A stretch of DNA of 64,000 bases from Gossypium raimondii (lineage: Eukaryota > Streptophyta > Magnoliopsida > Malvales > Malvaceae): the NCBI RefSeq assembly GCF_025698545.1, contig NC_068571.1:12174160-12238159 (forward strand), written 5' to 3'. Positions 1 through 12,500 of the stretch are shown here, one piece after another (within the stretch, counting starts at the first letter, position 1; every line of letters starts with the position of its first letter). Under the pieces are notes generated by a model. It made no database searches, was not told the origin of the DNA, and saw only the letters and a list, made by a program, of their open reading frames with translations. Made by a program: the position numbers and the translations under genes.

Positions 1-198
1 TTTCATGCTCGTAGCAAGCACCTTGAGTTGGACTTTCATTTTGTCCGAGACCAAGTACACCAGAAGAATCTTCTCGTCTCTTATGTTCTGACCATTGATC
101 AAATAGCCGATGTCTTGACGAAACCTTTATCGACAACTCGATTTCTTACGCTTGAGACAAACGATGGTGACTTCCCCATCCGCTTATGCGGTCATTGA
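1..198 (+). mobile_element. Ty1/copia polyprotein C-terminus (RNase H tail), partial
   Basis: Frame 1 is open from the first base to a TGA at 196-198. It encodes the very end of a copia polyprotein. The start reads FHARSKHLELDFHFVRDQV, followed by IADVLTKPLS, the conserved last motifs of plant copia RNase H (usually ARSKHIE..HFVRE and ADxLTKPL). The element enters from the left of the window, so most of pol is outside. The reading frame is intact here, so the copy may be fairly young. The domain call rests on motif recognition. Confidence 0.85.
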
Positions 199-222
199 GA
201 GTTAACCAAGTCAAAATAGACT

Positions 223-380
223 TGTTATCACTCCTATTCTTTAGGATATTATTCTACTTAAAATTCAAATTCAAATTGTGAATAGCTGTAGATAACACTC
301 TGATGTAATCTTGTATATATTTGCTATCAATAGTCGAATACAATTGAGCTGAATTTACAAACCAAAATCACTATCTCTCA
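223..380 (+). mobile_element. probable 3' LTR, or part of one, of the copia element
   Basis: This follows the copia stop codon by 24 bases. It begins TGTTATCACTCC and could end at ...TCTCTCA (380), giving TG...CA borders, and contains a TATA-like stretch (TTGTATATATTT near 313). A 158-bp LTR would be short. I cannot confirm borders because the 5' LTR is outside the window, and no polypurine tract is obvious before it. Confidence 0.4.
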
Positions 381-639
381 TAGATGTCCATGAAAAATCA
401 TGACACTTGTGCGGAAGAAGACAATGTTTTGGATAATAAAAAAATATAATGCTCCACAACTTGTGTATTGTAGGTATGCTACAAGATCATCCGAAATTGG
501 ATTTTGACCTGATCTTTGACATTGTCTTACGTATGGTGAAATACTTGTGTTGTTACAAGTGTATGTATAGGATCATTCAAATTTGGATACTACTATGATC
601 TCTGACATTATCTTACCTATGGTGAAAGTGAGTCCTAAG

Positions 640-1290
640 ATTGATGCTAGTTTTGATTGCTAATATCTGTAGTCAGTAAGATTATACCATGTCATACTAC
701 AAGACATTGGTTGCAAAATAGAAGGCTATGGGATAGATGTATAATGGGTGGGATAAATCACATAATGATTTGTGGCAATGGTATAAGGTACTGAATTAGT
801 ACATACCAGGTACCATCATCAATCTGCAAATGGAACTTGTATATAATAGCAATCGAATAGACTAAGGGAAAAGAATTTTCCATCATCTTTTTTGGACGTT
901 CAAGCCATGCATTGAAACATTCTGGTACTTTAAGCCATTAGTCCAAATTGATGGCATATTCATGTACGTGAGATATGAGCATCACTTGCTGTTGCCTATT
1001 GCACAAGATGGTAATAGAAAAATCCTACCAATAGCTTTTGCAATTTTTAAACAAGAAACCGTTGATGTTTGTGATTTCTTCTTAACTAACTTGAGAAAGC
1101 ATATTGTGCCACAACCCAATGTATGCATTATTTCTGATAGGGCACTTGGAATACAACCTGCAATTGGTCGACGTGGAAGCCTATGAGATCATACACACCA
1201 TAGGTACTGTATATGTCATTTTGGGTCAAATTACATGGGTTAATTTCATAAGGATGCTGAGCAGTGACATGTTATTAACATGAGTGTGTA
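640..1290 (+). pseudogene. MULE (Mutator-like) transposase fragment
   Basis: Conceptual translation with stops and frame changes gives the central part of a plant MULE transposase. YIPGTIINLQ (about 800) is followed by RIFHHLFWTFKPCIETFWYF, then PLVQIDGIFMYVRYEH, LLPIAQDGNRKILPIAFAIF, FFLTNLRKHIVPQPNVCIIS and finally HHRYCICHFGSNYM. These match in order the family's WTFKPCIEGF..PLVQIDGTHLYGKY..AQDGN..LPIAFAI..FFLTNLR..ICIISDR blocks. The longest uninterrupted piece is 962-1186. There is no zinc-finger/SWIM end and no recognisable TIR around it, so this is a dead internal fragment. Confidence 0.8.
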
Positions 1291-1624
1291 GTAAATATTA
1301 TTATTTTTATCATTATTTAACATATATATTGTTTGCATTCATGGATATACTATTTATTTTCTTCGACAGGGCACGAGCTCTTCACCGTGAAGTAGAACTC
1401 CGTAGTTTTGGCAAAGTTCTTCGAGGTACTTCACCATAAAGTTACTAACCTTATCCGGTCTAAGTTTCGCAACTAAGGCAGTCTTCGCCAGCGTAGTCTC
1501 CAAACCAGTCTAGCTTGCCATACCAGGGTGTGACAAATATGCCTTAATTACATAAATATAATATAAATATATTTATATGTAAATATAATTTTTAAAATGA
1601 TTAATTAAGAATAGTAATTAGACT
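1291..1624. other. short intergenic stretch, one relatively GC-rich block
   Basis: Mostly AT-rich DNA. The part at about 1370-1535 is more GC-rich than its surroundings and looks transcribed-like (for example TTCGCCAGCGTAGTCTCCAA), but no long ORF or family match was recognised. Confidence 0.3.
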
Positions 1625-2226
1625 TGATCATAGGCCGATCCGGGTGGAAGGGTTTGGACAAAAATATAGCCCGAAAAATGGGCTTGGGTAAAAAAAGGCC
1701 TGGTTAGAAAACAGGTCGGGACTCTGGTAAACTTTTTTCGGCCCAAGCCTGGCCCAACTCGAATTTACAAAAAAAAATTGCTTCTCTTTTTCCACTGTTT
1801 TGCTGCCATTTCACTACTATATTGCTACTATTTTGTTGTTATTGTTTAGATATTATACAACTCTTGTTTTATTGTTAATTTGACTACTATTTTAGAGGCA
1901 TTTGCTTGTTAAGTTGCACCTATCTTAGTGTTATTTATGTATAAAGACTTTTTTTAAATTTATTTTCAATTTGTTGGGAAACATTTATGTTAATGTTTTT
2001 AGTGTATTTGATTTATTATATCTTTAAATTTATTTTTATATAAAAATAATATAAAAAACTAATACAAGTGGGTCAGGTCAGGCTGGACTCAAGTTTTAGC
2101 TTTTTTATCTGGGTCGGGCTTGGTCAAAATTTTAGACCCATTTTTTTGTTAGGTCAGGTCTGGGCCTATAAAAAAGGCCTAAAATTTTGTTATAGCCCAA
2201 CTCGAACCCATCCCGACCTATGATCA
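1625..2226. repeat. degenerate TIR element with GGCC/GGGC-type ends
   Basis: The left end reads TGATCATAGGCCGATCCGGG; the right end, reverse-complemented, reads TGATCATAGGTCGGGATGGG. These are imperfect terminal inverted repeats of about 20 bp. Beyond them both ends carry further inverted GGGCTTGGG / GGCCCAAGCC-type words. The interior is AT-rich without coding potential. The end style resembles that of the intact hAT-type element at 33518-35201, but no clean 8-bp duplication could be found, so the superfamily is an inference. Confidence 0.5.
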
Positions 2227-2481
2227 CCTTTAATAGTAACTTAATTAAATCATTATATTTAATTTTTAAATGTAATAATAATTAAATATAATTAAGCTAA
2301 AAAATAAAAAATTAGTTTTAAATATTAAAATTTTATACCAATCAATATGGGTCAATATGGATTGATATTAACTGAAAAAAATTGAAACACATCGACGTGG
2401 TCTCAATAAACAGAAATTTTAATCCAAACAATACTTAAACTACTTGATACTAATTTTAAGACCAAAATTACATTGGCTAAT

Positions 2482-4643
2482 TGTTCGAAAAAATTTGGTC
2501 TGAAAATGATTTTCTTGCATAACAAAAAATTAAAATTTTGAAAATCGACCCGGTTTGTGATATTTATAGTAATAAACCTTAACTGAATTTGTACATGTGT
2601 TTTTGACTTAGAGGACATTTGTTGTTCTCGACTTTCAACCAAACAATCTTCTTCGCTATTTTCGTATCACGAACTGCTTCGAGTGTGGGCTCAAACTAAT
2701 TGAATCGAAACACAAAATTAGAAAAAGTTTTCTCTTCTTTTGGGGTGAAAATGAAAATTCTCTCTTCTTAATAAAAATTGGTAGAATTGTTATTTTGAAA
2801 AAATATATGTAATAATTGAGAATAAATTCTCTCTATGTTTCGGTAGAATAAAAACTTCTTAAAAATTATGTTAATAACTATACTGGTGTCATCTATTTAT
2901 AGAAAGAGAAGGTAGAATCCTTATTGAGTTGTAGTGATTTATTTTAAATAGAAAAATAACATCCTACTTAGAATAGAACTAAGGTGGATGACACACCCTA
3001 GTATTCCTACTAGGGTTGTCACCCTCTTTATGTCCATGAGGGATTTTTAGGCTTCTCTCACATCGGGTCCAATTACGAGTACTTTCTAGGCATTTTTAAC
3101 CCAGTACTTTGTAATGTGATCCAACCCGATTCAGTTTTTCTATTTCCCAAAATAAACATTAATATTTATAAATAAAATATTTTTCTCATCCCTATTTTAT
3201 CCCCAATAAAATTTTGATAATTTTATCCCTGGTAAAATTTTGACTATTTTGCCTCTGGTAAAATTTTCAGAAAATATGTTCAAAATTTCACAACTCAACA
3301 TGTTCACTATGATTGAATGGTTTATTTGCATTTTTGGGCTTCAAAATAGTTTAAAAACATAAACTCATTCTTCTGATAATTTTTTAAATAATCCATATAG
3401 GATTGCAAATGGATCATTTTCATTTTCATTTCCATTTTTGGAAACCTACATTCATTTCCAAATGATTCAATTTCTCCATTTCGGAGAAAATCATAATCAT
3501 TCATTAATGTTTCCCATTTCTTTTTTCCTATTCATTCCATTCATTTTTATTAAAACACGCAATTCATTCCTAGTTTCAATGAGCTAGCAGAGGGACTGAT
3601 CAGACATATGTAGTTGAGGCTCAAATGATTTATAATTAAGTTTCGACTTTTCACCTATTAATTATAAACCCATTTAGTCACAAAGTCATTCCACTATAGT
3701 ATTGTGACTGAGCTCTCCCTAACTACATTACCAACAAAAGCAACTACTCAATGCTCGTCCAATGACCTTGTCATAAGTGTATTACCCTCATAGGATATCC
3801 TTGATCTCTTGGGGATAATATTCATTCTCCTAATATGATCATATTTTATCTCATGGTAGTCATTACATCTTTCTTCATGAAAAGTCAATCATTATCAAAT
3901 AGTGATAAAGTCATCTATCACAAAGACGGACAACCTGTGGCCACGTTTACTTTTTATCAACCATGTAATGCCAATGAGAGGATATCATTACCCATGTTTT
4001 GGGCTATGAATTTCACTGCTGTGAATGATTCTACATACTACAGAAGTCGTACACCTAACGCACCAGCTTTCGGTTCCTTATCTATTTGAACTTAGGTTTT
4101 TACTTACATCAAAGTGTACAAGTCACGCGTACATAGTCCGCCATCCACTCAGGATTTAGGTATGCCACACTATGAACGTCACAAGTGAATAAATCCATAA
4201 AAAAGATCAGGATCTATTATGCTTAGGTCATGTCTGATGTACTGTCAGTCCAGTCATTCACATCTATGTTTATATCTTCTAGGAGTCATTTGCTCCGATG
4301 CCCAAGACAGGACATCTCCCCAATTGGACTTGATAGACAACATATTAGTCTTTAAATTGGTTTGCTCATTTTCAATTGGACTAATGACATGTTTAAGTTC
4401 ATCTACTAATATAAGTTGTCTTTTTGTATTACGATCTGACCAGACAATACTGCTTAGTATTAGTTAAACATTAAACAACCAGTGAGAAACATTTGCTTCC
4501 ATTTTGCTTTGTGTGCAAAAGCCATGTGAGGACAATATACAAAGTATTAATGTAATTCATGAATAATTTTATTAACCAATCTGTTCAAAAAAATTACAAG
4601 TGTAATTAGACAAAAATACTACACTTAGGCCACCAGACCAACA
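2482..4643. mobile_element. solo LTR, family A (copy 1), 5-bp TSD CTAAT
   Basis: This 2162-bp segment starts TGTTCGAAAAAA and ends CCAACA, and is flanked on both sides by CTAAT (2477-2481 and 4644-4648), as expected for an LTR retrotransposon insertion. It aligns over its length with 38183-41778 (for example CCCGGTTTGTGATATTTATA at about 2550 and 38250). No gag or pol sequence is attached, so it is best read as a solo LTR left by recombination. Short ORFs inside (3322-3504, 3835-4089, 4219-4467) are not conserved as proteins. Confidence 0.75.
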
Positions 4644-4762
4644 CTAATATCATAAGGACATTGGCTACCATGATTAGAACAACTTTAACATGGTATTCTG
4701 ATTTTAGCCAGCTAGCTCATCTTCACCTTATTTTGTGAGGACCACTTATATATCATACTAGC

Positions 4763-5022
4763 CAATGTTTTAATAATTGGATTGAAGGTCAAACTAGTGA
4801 GACCATTGGCTTTTAGTTCAACAATAATTAAATAAATATTTAAAATAAAATATATTTAAAAAATTATAAAATCAATTCAATCATTAGTTTGTCTCGATTT
4901 TCAATTTTTTATCGATTCCAAGTAATTTGCTTAGAAATTGGTTCAACCCTATGTTCAGGTTAATATATCGACCGGTTTCTAGTCTAATCAGCCAGTTTGA
5001 CATGGTTTAAATAACACTAATA
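4763..5022. repeat. MITE-like inverted repeat
   Basis: The two ends are weakly inverted: GTTTTAATAATTGGATTGAAG followed by GTCAAACTAGT on the left, and on the right (reverse complement) GTTATTTAAACCATGTCAAA followed by CTGG. Internal text such as CGACCGGTTTCTAG is typical of short plant MITEs. No target duplication was identified. Confidence 0.35.
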
Positions 5023-5689
5023 TTAGCATGGATAATAAGGTCAGTGATTTGTATTAAGACATTTGAATACTTTTCATTGATAGCTAAATATCTACAAAAT
5101 GAAATATATATATTTAAGGTTTTAAGCATAGTAGTTGGTATGGCTGATGTTATAAACTCGTTAATGTTGCAAATTTGACTGGATTTAAGCACATTGTTTT
5201 TCTTGTGTGAGTATAATTAGTTAGGGATTTAAGGAGAATAGTATATTAGAAAATGTAACTAGAAATCATTTAAATTTTTTGTATATTAAATTTAAGGACT
5301 GAAACTTGACATGCTTTGCTAATTGTTGAAGAGAGATCGACTTTGTCAGGAGAAGTCAGTGAAGCATCATCCATCGAAAGCCAATAATCTCCTCAAAAAG
5401 TTGATATTGTCCTTGGTGGTGTATGGTTTGCTTGATCAAGCACTTAACTAGGCAATCTTACTCTATGAACCCGCCACTTCTTTAAACATTCGTCGAGTTA
5501 GGAGACGAAACCCTTACTGTGAAAACTATCAATCCATTGAGGAGTCCCATCGCTCTTTGCAGATGATACTTTGTAGTAGACTAAGTGGTGACAACTCAAC
5601 CATAAGTGTACTATATGCTATAGGGAATGGGTTCAAGTCCAACCATGTGCGTCACACATGGCTCGCCTTCTTTGGCAGTTTTGCTTTAT
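5023..5689. other. intergenic DNA, nothing recognised
   Basis: No coding similarity was seen. The end of this stretch (from about 5330) grades into the tandem repeat that follows. A T-loop-like word (GGTTCAAGTCC, about 5626) is not part of a foldable tRNA. Confidence 0.3.
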
Positions 5690-6195
5690 GAATCGCACTT
5701 GAACTTTCGAGAGGGTCAAGAGATAAAATTCTATTAAGGATAAAATTGACTTATTAAAGGGTCCATCGACTCCCGAAAAATGACACTAGCAAACTTCTCT
5801 TGACGAAGTTAACCTCCCCTCAACAACCATGCACGTTCACCTTCTTAGCCACCTGAAAAGGTGTTTCGACTTTGTAAACTTGTTACCTCTCTAGGTACTC
5901 GGGCTCTTGGAAGAGTTGAGAGACAAAACCCTCCACTAAGGACAGTAATGACTTGTTGAGGGGTTCGTCGGCTCCTAAGGAACCACACTTCGTAGAATAA
6001 AGTCAACCTCCCCTCAACAACCTTATGCAACACGCCAGGTTTGCCTTCTCAGGAAGCTCCCGCTTTGTGAACTCACCCACTGCCTCTTTAGACCACCTAT
6101 TTAGGCACTTAAGCTCTAAACAAAATTGGGAGACAAAATCTCCCACTAAAGACAATAGCAACCGGTTGAGAGGTTCATTGGAACCACACTAATTC
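5690..6195. repeat. degenerate tandem repeat, about 3 units of ~200 bp
   Basis: Blocks recur with spacing of about 194-207 bp. AGGATAAAATTGACTT (about 5739), AGGACAGTAATGACTT (about 5939) and AAAGACAATAGCAACC (about 6145) correspond. CCTCCCCTCAACAACC occurs at 5813 and again at 6007. Units share words for 'GGGTCCATCGACTCC/GGGTTCGTCGGCTCC'. Not coding. It could be retroelement-derived or a locally amplified sequence. Confidence 0.6.
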
Positions 6196-6511
6196 TCAAC
6201 AAACGATACTTCACAAACTTCTAATAGAGTAAACCTATACGCAACAGTAATCACATTGCTAAACTCATAGTTGCATAATTGTATTATTTTCATTAACTTG
6301 AAAAAAAAAACAGATTGACATAACCCACCAAAATTACAATATCCAATCAAAGGTTAAAATGTGGAATAAAGAGTAAATTCAACCTCCAAAACACACAAAA
6401 ACCTACAAACGGAATACAAGAAGGAAGTCTGTTTGAAAACACTAAAGACCAGACACTAAATTATTTAATTGGTAAAGCAAAAAAGGGAAAAGTGTCTGCA
6501 AAGGCAGTTAA

Positions 6512-8470
6512 TCATGATCGAAGCAGCTTGATTCCGAATGAAATGGTGCAAATCATCAGCCCAAACAATGCCAAAAACCCATATTTCCTGCACATCATAA
6601 TATTGTCATTTTTATTTTTCTATCGAATTAATTCACATTATTCAATTTGATTAATGCAGATCCCATTGATGTCAATTAAAGAATTCTAACTTAAATATGT
6701 TAATTCAGTTGATGTAATTGATAGCTCGACCCACATAATTTAAATATATTAAATATTAAATAAAATTATAAAATTAATTAATATTTTTAATAGAATACAT
6801 GAATTAGAAAAGAAATACGATTCAATCCGCCACCTTAAGTTGATTTGATTAAATTATATTAAACTTTGTTACTTTATTTAAACTAACTTTTAATGTCATC
6901 TATAATTTTATGTATCTAATATTTAATTTAGTTGTATTTCTAATTATAACAATTAACATAAAACAATATTTCTTACTTGAATTATTGAATGTAATTAAAA
7001 TATATTAATTTATTAATTTAAATATTATAATAGAAACTTTTAAATAATAATTAAAAGATTTTTAACACATTCAATATTCAATATAATTTTATTTTATGTA
7101 ATTAGTATAACATAATATTATTCAAAATAATAAGTAATTAACATAATTAACTCTAATATTATTTAAAAATTTAAAATTCTATTCAAATCTAATACTTTCA
7201 ATTTGGGGTAAGTCATATGTCACCAATGAATTTAACATATTAATACGTTTATGTTTCTATGACAAGAAATCAATTAAGTAAATATATTAATTTATTACCT
7301 AATATATATTTTCGGAAACTTCAATTTAATTTAGTATTTTTCACAAAAATTATTGGTGCAATCAATGTGGCATGGTGGATTAAAAATATGAATTGTTCAC
7401 AAGTAAAGCGTTTACCGTAAAATTTGTGAGAATTAACCAATAAATGCAGTGAAACAAATTTTAGAGTTGTATTCAAGTAATAAATTTATTCTAAAATTAA
7501 CTATATAATTATTACAACTTTAATTTTATTTCAAATTTTTAACTAATAATTCTAAATTAAATATTATAATTATTTTTAAATGTAAATTTAGTAATATAAT
7601 AAAAATAAAATATATTCTTTAAAATTTTTATAAACTACATCCAAATAAACCCTTAAAACTTTAATTGGTATCTAAATTAATTCTCGTGAAAAAGATTTTT
7701 AAAAATTCTGGATTAAATTATAGAGTTCTGAAAAGTAAATTTATAATTTTATTATTATACTAACTTCTAAATTTATGGCAACAAAAAAGAAAATCTAATT
7801 ATTGTAAAAAGTAATTAAGTGCTTAAAGATGGGTTCTAATTAAAATGTAAGCACATATATGAAACATAAGAAATTATATAAATAAAATATAAAGTTCAAC
7901 TTCAACATCTCAGTTTTCACAGGGAAGGGTCTAATTAGTTCAGTTAAGTCGGTTTTCTGGGTTTTTCTTCTTTTTCTTTTAGTGAATCAATTACAAACAA
8001 ATACCGAGAAAAGAGATCGAGAAAATGAAATACCCGATAGTGAGACGGTTCTGAGGATCGCCGGTGGAATAGCCGGTGAAGTAAAAATAACGGGTGACGG
8101 TGTAGAAAAGACCCAGTGCAGCGGAGACGCAAGGATGCCCCATCCCTCCCAATACTATCAAAATGAAGAACACGGGCATCATCTCCAGCGAGTTCTGGTG
8201 CCCTCTCTGTATTTACATTTTATACGCATTCAATTCAACGTATTGACAAACAAATCAAGATCAAAGGCGAAGGCGAAATAAGCAAACCTGAACACAGTTG
8301 AAGATTTTGGCATTTTTGTTTTCGGATTCGAGAGCGTAGAGGTTTGGGAAATTGACCTTATACTTCTTGCGAGCTTTCACAACTTGGAACCCCATCCACA
8401 TGTTGAGGCAGCAGTAAACAACCACCACTATCGCTACATAACCGTATTCCTTTCCCATTATCATCTCCAT
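6512..8470 (-). CDS. MGST3: microsomal glutathione S-transferase 3-like (MAPEG family)
   Basis: MAPEG proteins are small four-helix membrane enzymes (ER/microsomal) with glutathione transferase or peroxidase activity. Exons on the minus strand: 8288-8470, 8034-8206 and 6512-6587. Together they give 143 residues, close to the usual ~146. Exon 1 holds KEYGYVAIVVVVYCCLNMWM, RARKKY-type text (KARKKYKVNFPNLYALESEN) and NCVQ. Exon 2 begins RGHQNSLEMMPVFF and continues GHPCVSAALG, FYFTGYSTGDP and RLTIG. Exon 3 is KYGFLALFGLMICTISFGIK then LLRS. All junctions are GT-AG and in frame. Intron 2 (6588-8033) is long, AT-rich and featureless. The start was placed at ATG 8468-8470 because the in-frame residues upstream are lysine-rich and unlike the family; ATG 8456-8458 is an alternative. 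The gene is convergent with nothing and lies downstream of NDUFS1 on the same strand. Confidence 0.9.
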
Positions 8471-9591
8471 CTTTTCTCTGCTTTTTTCTTTTCTTCTCTT
8501 TTTTGAATTCTTATAACGATTTTTCACTCCAGTCGCCCACTGGGTTTGAATTTAATTTCCATTCTTGACTTGCACGCCCAGTTTATCCGTATACAAAACT
8601 ACAAAAATTGTCAGAACCGGCCACTTGAATTTTTTTTTATTCTTTGTTTCACTGTAATATAAATAAATAATTCAAAACCAACTATCCAGACGTGGGAAAA
8701 TTGAGAGGGAATGGAAACCACGGAATTTGTCAAATTGATTCCTTGCTGGACTGGATCCTCCCACCCCAATTTCCCTTTTTTATTTCGTCATTAAAATTAT
8801 TTGCATAAAAAATTATTTAATAGCATGAAGTCTTACTTAAAATTTTTAAATATGAGGTCAAACTGTATTACCTCATCTCGAATATGGGTTTAATCCTCAA
8901 AACATTTATTCTTTTTTTAGTTGTTTAATTTAAATATTTTATATAAAAATAATAAAATGCAAAAACATTATTATATTAACATTCATTGTTTTGTAAAATT
9001 GATTTCATGTAATTTTTAAATTAAGTTGATGTTAAATTAATTTGTAGCACACATTATATAAGTATAGCTTAAAGTATTAGTGAAGCTTAATCATCATAAT
9101 TCATAAAATATTAAAAAACCAGCTGAATATAATTCATAAAATAAAAAATATACAGTAGTTCTTTCTTTCTTTTAAATAAAAAAATAAAAAAAAACACTAT
9201 TTCATCATCATTACTATCAAGGTTGATGCATAAATAAATCGACTTGGATAAGAATGAAAATAAAAATATAAATTGACCATAATTTTTTTTTTTTTTGTGG
9301 GGGAGGTTAAAAACACTCCAATTTTATCGAGTTTTCTGGTTCCAGGCTTCCCGTCGAAAGAACCAAGCTGAACACAAGGGAGTATGACTTTGGAAACAAC
9401 GAGTCTCACACAACACAAGCAAATGCTTTTAAATACTACATTTAAAGCAAAACGCCAAGGACCTTAGTTTCCTTTATTCACATACTGTCACTGTTCAAGA
9501 AGTTAAGCCAGTACACTGCTTAAGGCATGACAGAAATGAACCAAAAAAACAAGTGAACCTCAAATGTTTATTAATACCTGAATCCTATCAC
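8471..9591. other. intergenic: MGST3 5' flank and NDUFS1 3' flank
   Basis: The right part (about 9300-9591) is moderately GC-balanced and probably includes the 3' UTR of the NDUFS1 gene. The left part (8471-8560) should hold the MGST3 5' UTR, CT-rich when read on the minus strand as GA-rich. In between is AT-rich DNA with a T-run near 9285. No further gene was recognised. Confidence 0.35.
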
Positions 9592-12500
9592 TCACTTCTT
9601 TAGTAGCATAGCGCTGCATTGTGCCATTATCTTTGATGCCCTGGTAATCGAATCAGTCATGTAGAAATTCTCAACAGCAGCCTTGAACGGTGTCGAGCTT
9701 ATCTTCTGACTACAGTCCGGACTCAATGAAGGTCCAAAAGCAGCTGGCTCTATCTCATCTGTGTTGAGTAGGTTTGGTGCCACAGTCCTCATCCTGGATC
9801 GTATGGCTCCTAACGTATCATAATGTAAACGAATTCCTGCAACCTCAGAGAGTGCTCGAATAATCTTCCAATCATCCCTAGCATCACCCACTGTAGGGAC
9901 TGCAGGCAATGTTTGCTGAGAGCACCCTTCTGTATTTTCATATGTACCCTCCTTCTCACTGAATGCTGCTGAAGGAAGAATTACATTGGCACGATAGACG
10001 CTTTGGTCCCCATGGTGCCCCTGATACACTACAAAAGCATCCGCTGGAACTTTGTCCAAGTTCACATCATCAGCACCCATTAAATACAAGAATTTCGCGG
10101 ACTCAATGCTGTTGCTGGATTCTGGTACAAGTCCAAGGTCGAGGGCTGCAGCCTGGGCCGCATTGAGAAGTAAAACATTGAATCCATTCCAGTCAGGTCT
10201 GATGACATTTCCATTCTTCGCAATGGCTTCAACAGCAGCAAAAATTGCATCTTTGTCGTCCCTCTCAAACAGGCCAGCACCAACAATGATGGCTGGGTTT
10301 TTGGCATTTGAGATGGCCGAGCAAAAAGAATGACGACCCTCAGCAATTTCTATAAGTGTTTGTGGGCCAGTACCAAGATGCTGGCAATCATAGTTGAATT
10401 CGGTTGGCGGACCAATATAGGCAACTTTAGCATTTGATGCTCGAACTGTTTTACGAATTCTAGCATTTACCATAGCAGCTTCAACCCTTGGCTGAAATTT
10501 AACACGAAATTATAAGATTATTAAGCTGAAAATTAACAAGAAATTATATGATCATCATACCTTATACTTGCTATATTCTAAACTCCAATCTATCCGCACT
10601 ATTCACACACATTTTATTGTTCGGGCAACAGTATCTTTTTTTCTTTACTTGATTAGTGATCTAGCACCCTGTTTATGGCTTAGAATGTCGGGCTATATTG
10701 GTATCAAAATTTCCATTCCCTTACACCTTTGGAGCTACTCAGATTTCTCTCAACATTCCTTTTGGCTTCTATTTGGTAAACCCGTATGACTTTAAACCTC
10801 AATTCAACGGTTCGTGTCATTCATTGTGTTTTCTTTTCCCCAGAATCACTATACATTTGATTTTAATCATTTTAGTTTATGCCAATAAAGAACTTACTGG
10901 ACCTTTACTATTTTAGTTTTTTATTGATTTAACAATACTTTATGAGGCTTTAATAAAATTTAAGAGACATCCAAAGAACTAGAACTGTAAGACTAGGATG
11001 GCAAATATAGCACTAATATAGTATAGGCGACTAAAGACACCATATACTTAAAAACATATATATCTAACTCCCTTTTACTTTCATAGCAGAAAGAAATACT
11101 ATTTAAAACTCAATATTATATAAATAGAAGTATAGAGCTAAATTTTTCTATAAACCTACACAAGCCACACAGAAGAAATGATTCAAACCTACAGAAATAA
11201 TTCAGAGAATGAACCGACAGCATGCATCCAAAAATATTAATTTGATTTAGAAGGAAAATGTAACCCATACAGATAAGTAATTGCTAACCATGCGCAGTGA
11301 AATTGGATAAAAGACATTGTGACATTCAGAATGAGCACAGGCAAGAAGCATGCAATATAAGAATTGGGGTTGCTAGAGCATTACCTGGGTACCAACCAAA
11401 AGGAATATGTCAGCCTTCTCAAGCCCAGCAATACTGCTATTCATGAGATATCTATATCTTAGATCAGCATTAGGGCTTATGCCAGTTCCTTCGCACCAAA
11501 CATTGTTTGATCCCATGTTGTTTAACAAATCTTTCAGTGCCATCATGGATTCAGCATCGGAAAGCTTACCGGCAATCCCAACAATTTCCTCTGGTTTAAC
11601 CTGAAGGGCAACCTCAGCAACAACAGCCAATGCATCACGCCAGCTCACAGCCTTAAAGCGTCCATTAGCATCACGAATCATGGGGTCATTTAGCCTCTGT
11701 CTCTTCAACCCATCATAACAGAAACGAGTCTTATCTGATATCCATTCTTCATTTATATCCTACAAAGGTCAATAAAACAGGCAAAAGTTACTTATCTTGT
11801 CAAACAGATCAACACTCTGGCTATTAGCAGAACAATTAAGTTCAGTGTTCTTCTAACGGACAAAATCTGATTTAGGCAGGCAAACAGAACATTGAGAAAC
11901 CTTTTTCTTAATAAAAAAAAGAACAGTTCCTTCTTTTTTTTCTTTTTATTGATAATTATAAACATTTCAATGATTAATGCATGTTACTCAGATAAAAAGG
12001 ACTGCACCAGTTGGAAAAAATAATCAGCTTTGAAAGTGCAAATTCCCTTCTTAAAATTTTAATCATTGAAACTTCAGAAGTTCATGACAAGAAACCTTAG
12101 TTACTTCGAACCTTGCACAAACTGGAAGAGAACATTTAACCATATTACCTAAATGAAACAAACTCTATTAGAAAAGTCCACAATTCCCAATTTCCACATT
12201 CTTTAGGGGTAGCAGCAAATTGTGGGATAAATTTGCTAACCAAGCCCTTCTCAGATGTTAACAAGACCATAATAACTCTATCCCATGCAGCCCATGCCAC
12301 ACATTTACAGTCACAACTGGAAAATAAGATGTGTCTAGCTAAAACTACAGCGGAAAATGTACAAAGCAATATCATTAATGTGTTGTTACATATGCCACAG
12401 TAATCACAATGACAATTTAAAGCTGGTATAAGTCAATCTTATATTATCACATCTCCTTAAGAACTAAATATAGAGGCTGCTTATCTCATAAACAGAAATA

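Noticed and set aside
5575..5660. Possible tRNA around GGTTCAAGTCCAACC
   Set aside because: No matching T-stem, acceptor stem or anticodon arm.
7944..8281. Plus-strand ORF and an alternative minus-strand ORF overlapping MGST3 exon 2
   Set aside because: Shadows of the MAPEG exon; the retained frame has clear family motifs.
9963..10346. Three overlapping ORFs (two plus-strand, one minus) inside the last NDUFS1 exon
   Set aside because: They are alternative-frame shadows of the conserved exon; only the 9592-10491 frame gives NDUFS1 sequence.
10568..10916. Plus-strand ORFs within NDUFS1 intron 4
   Set aside because: Low-complexity intronic translation with no family similarity.
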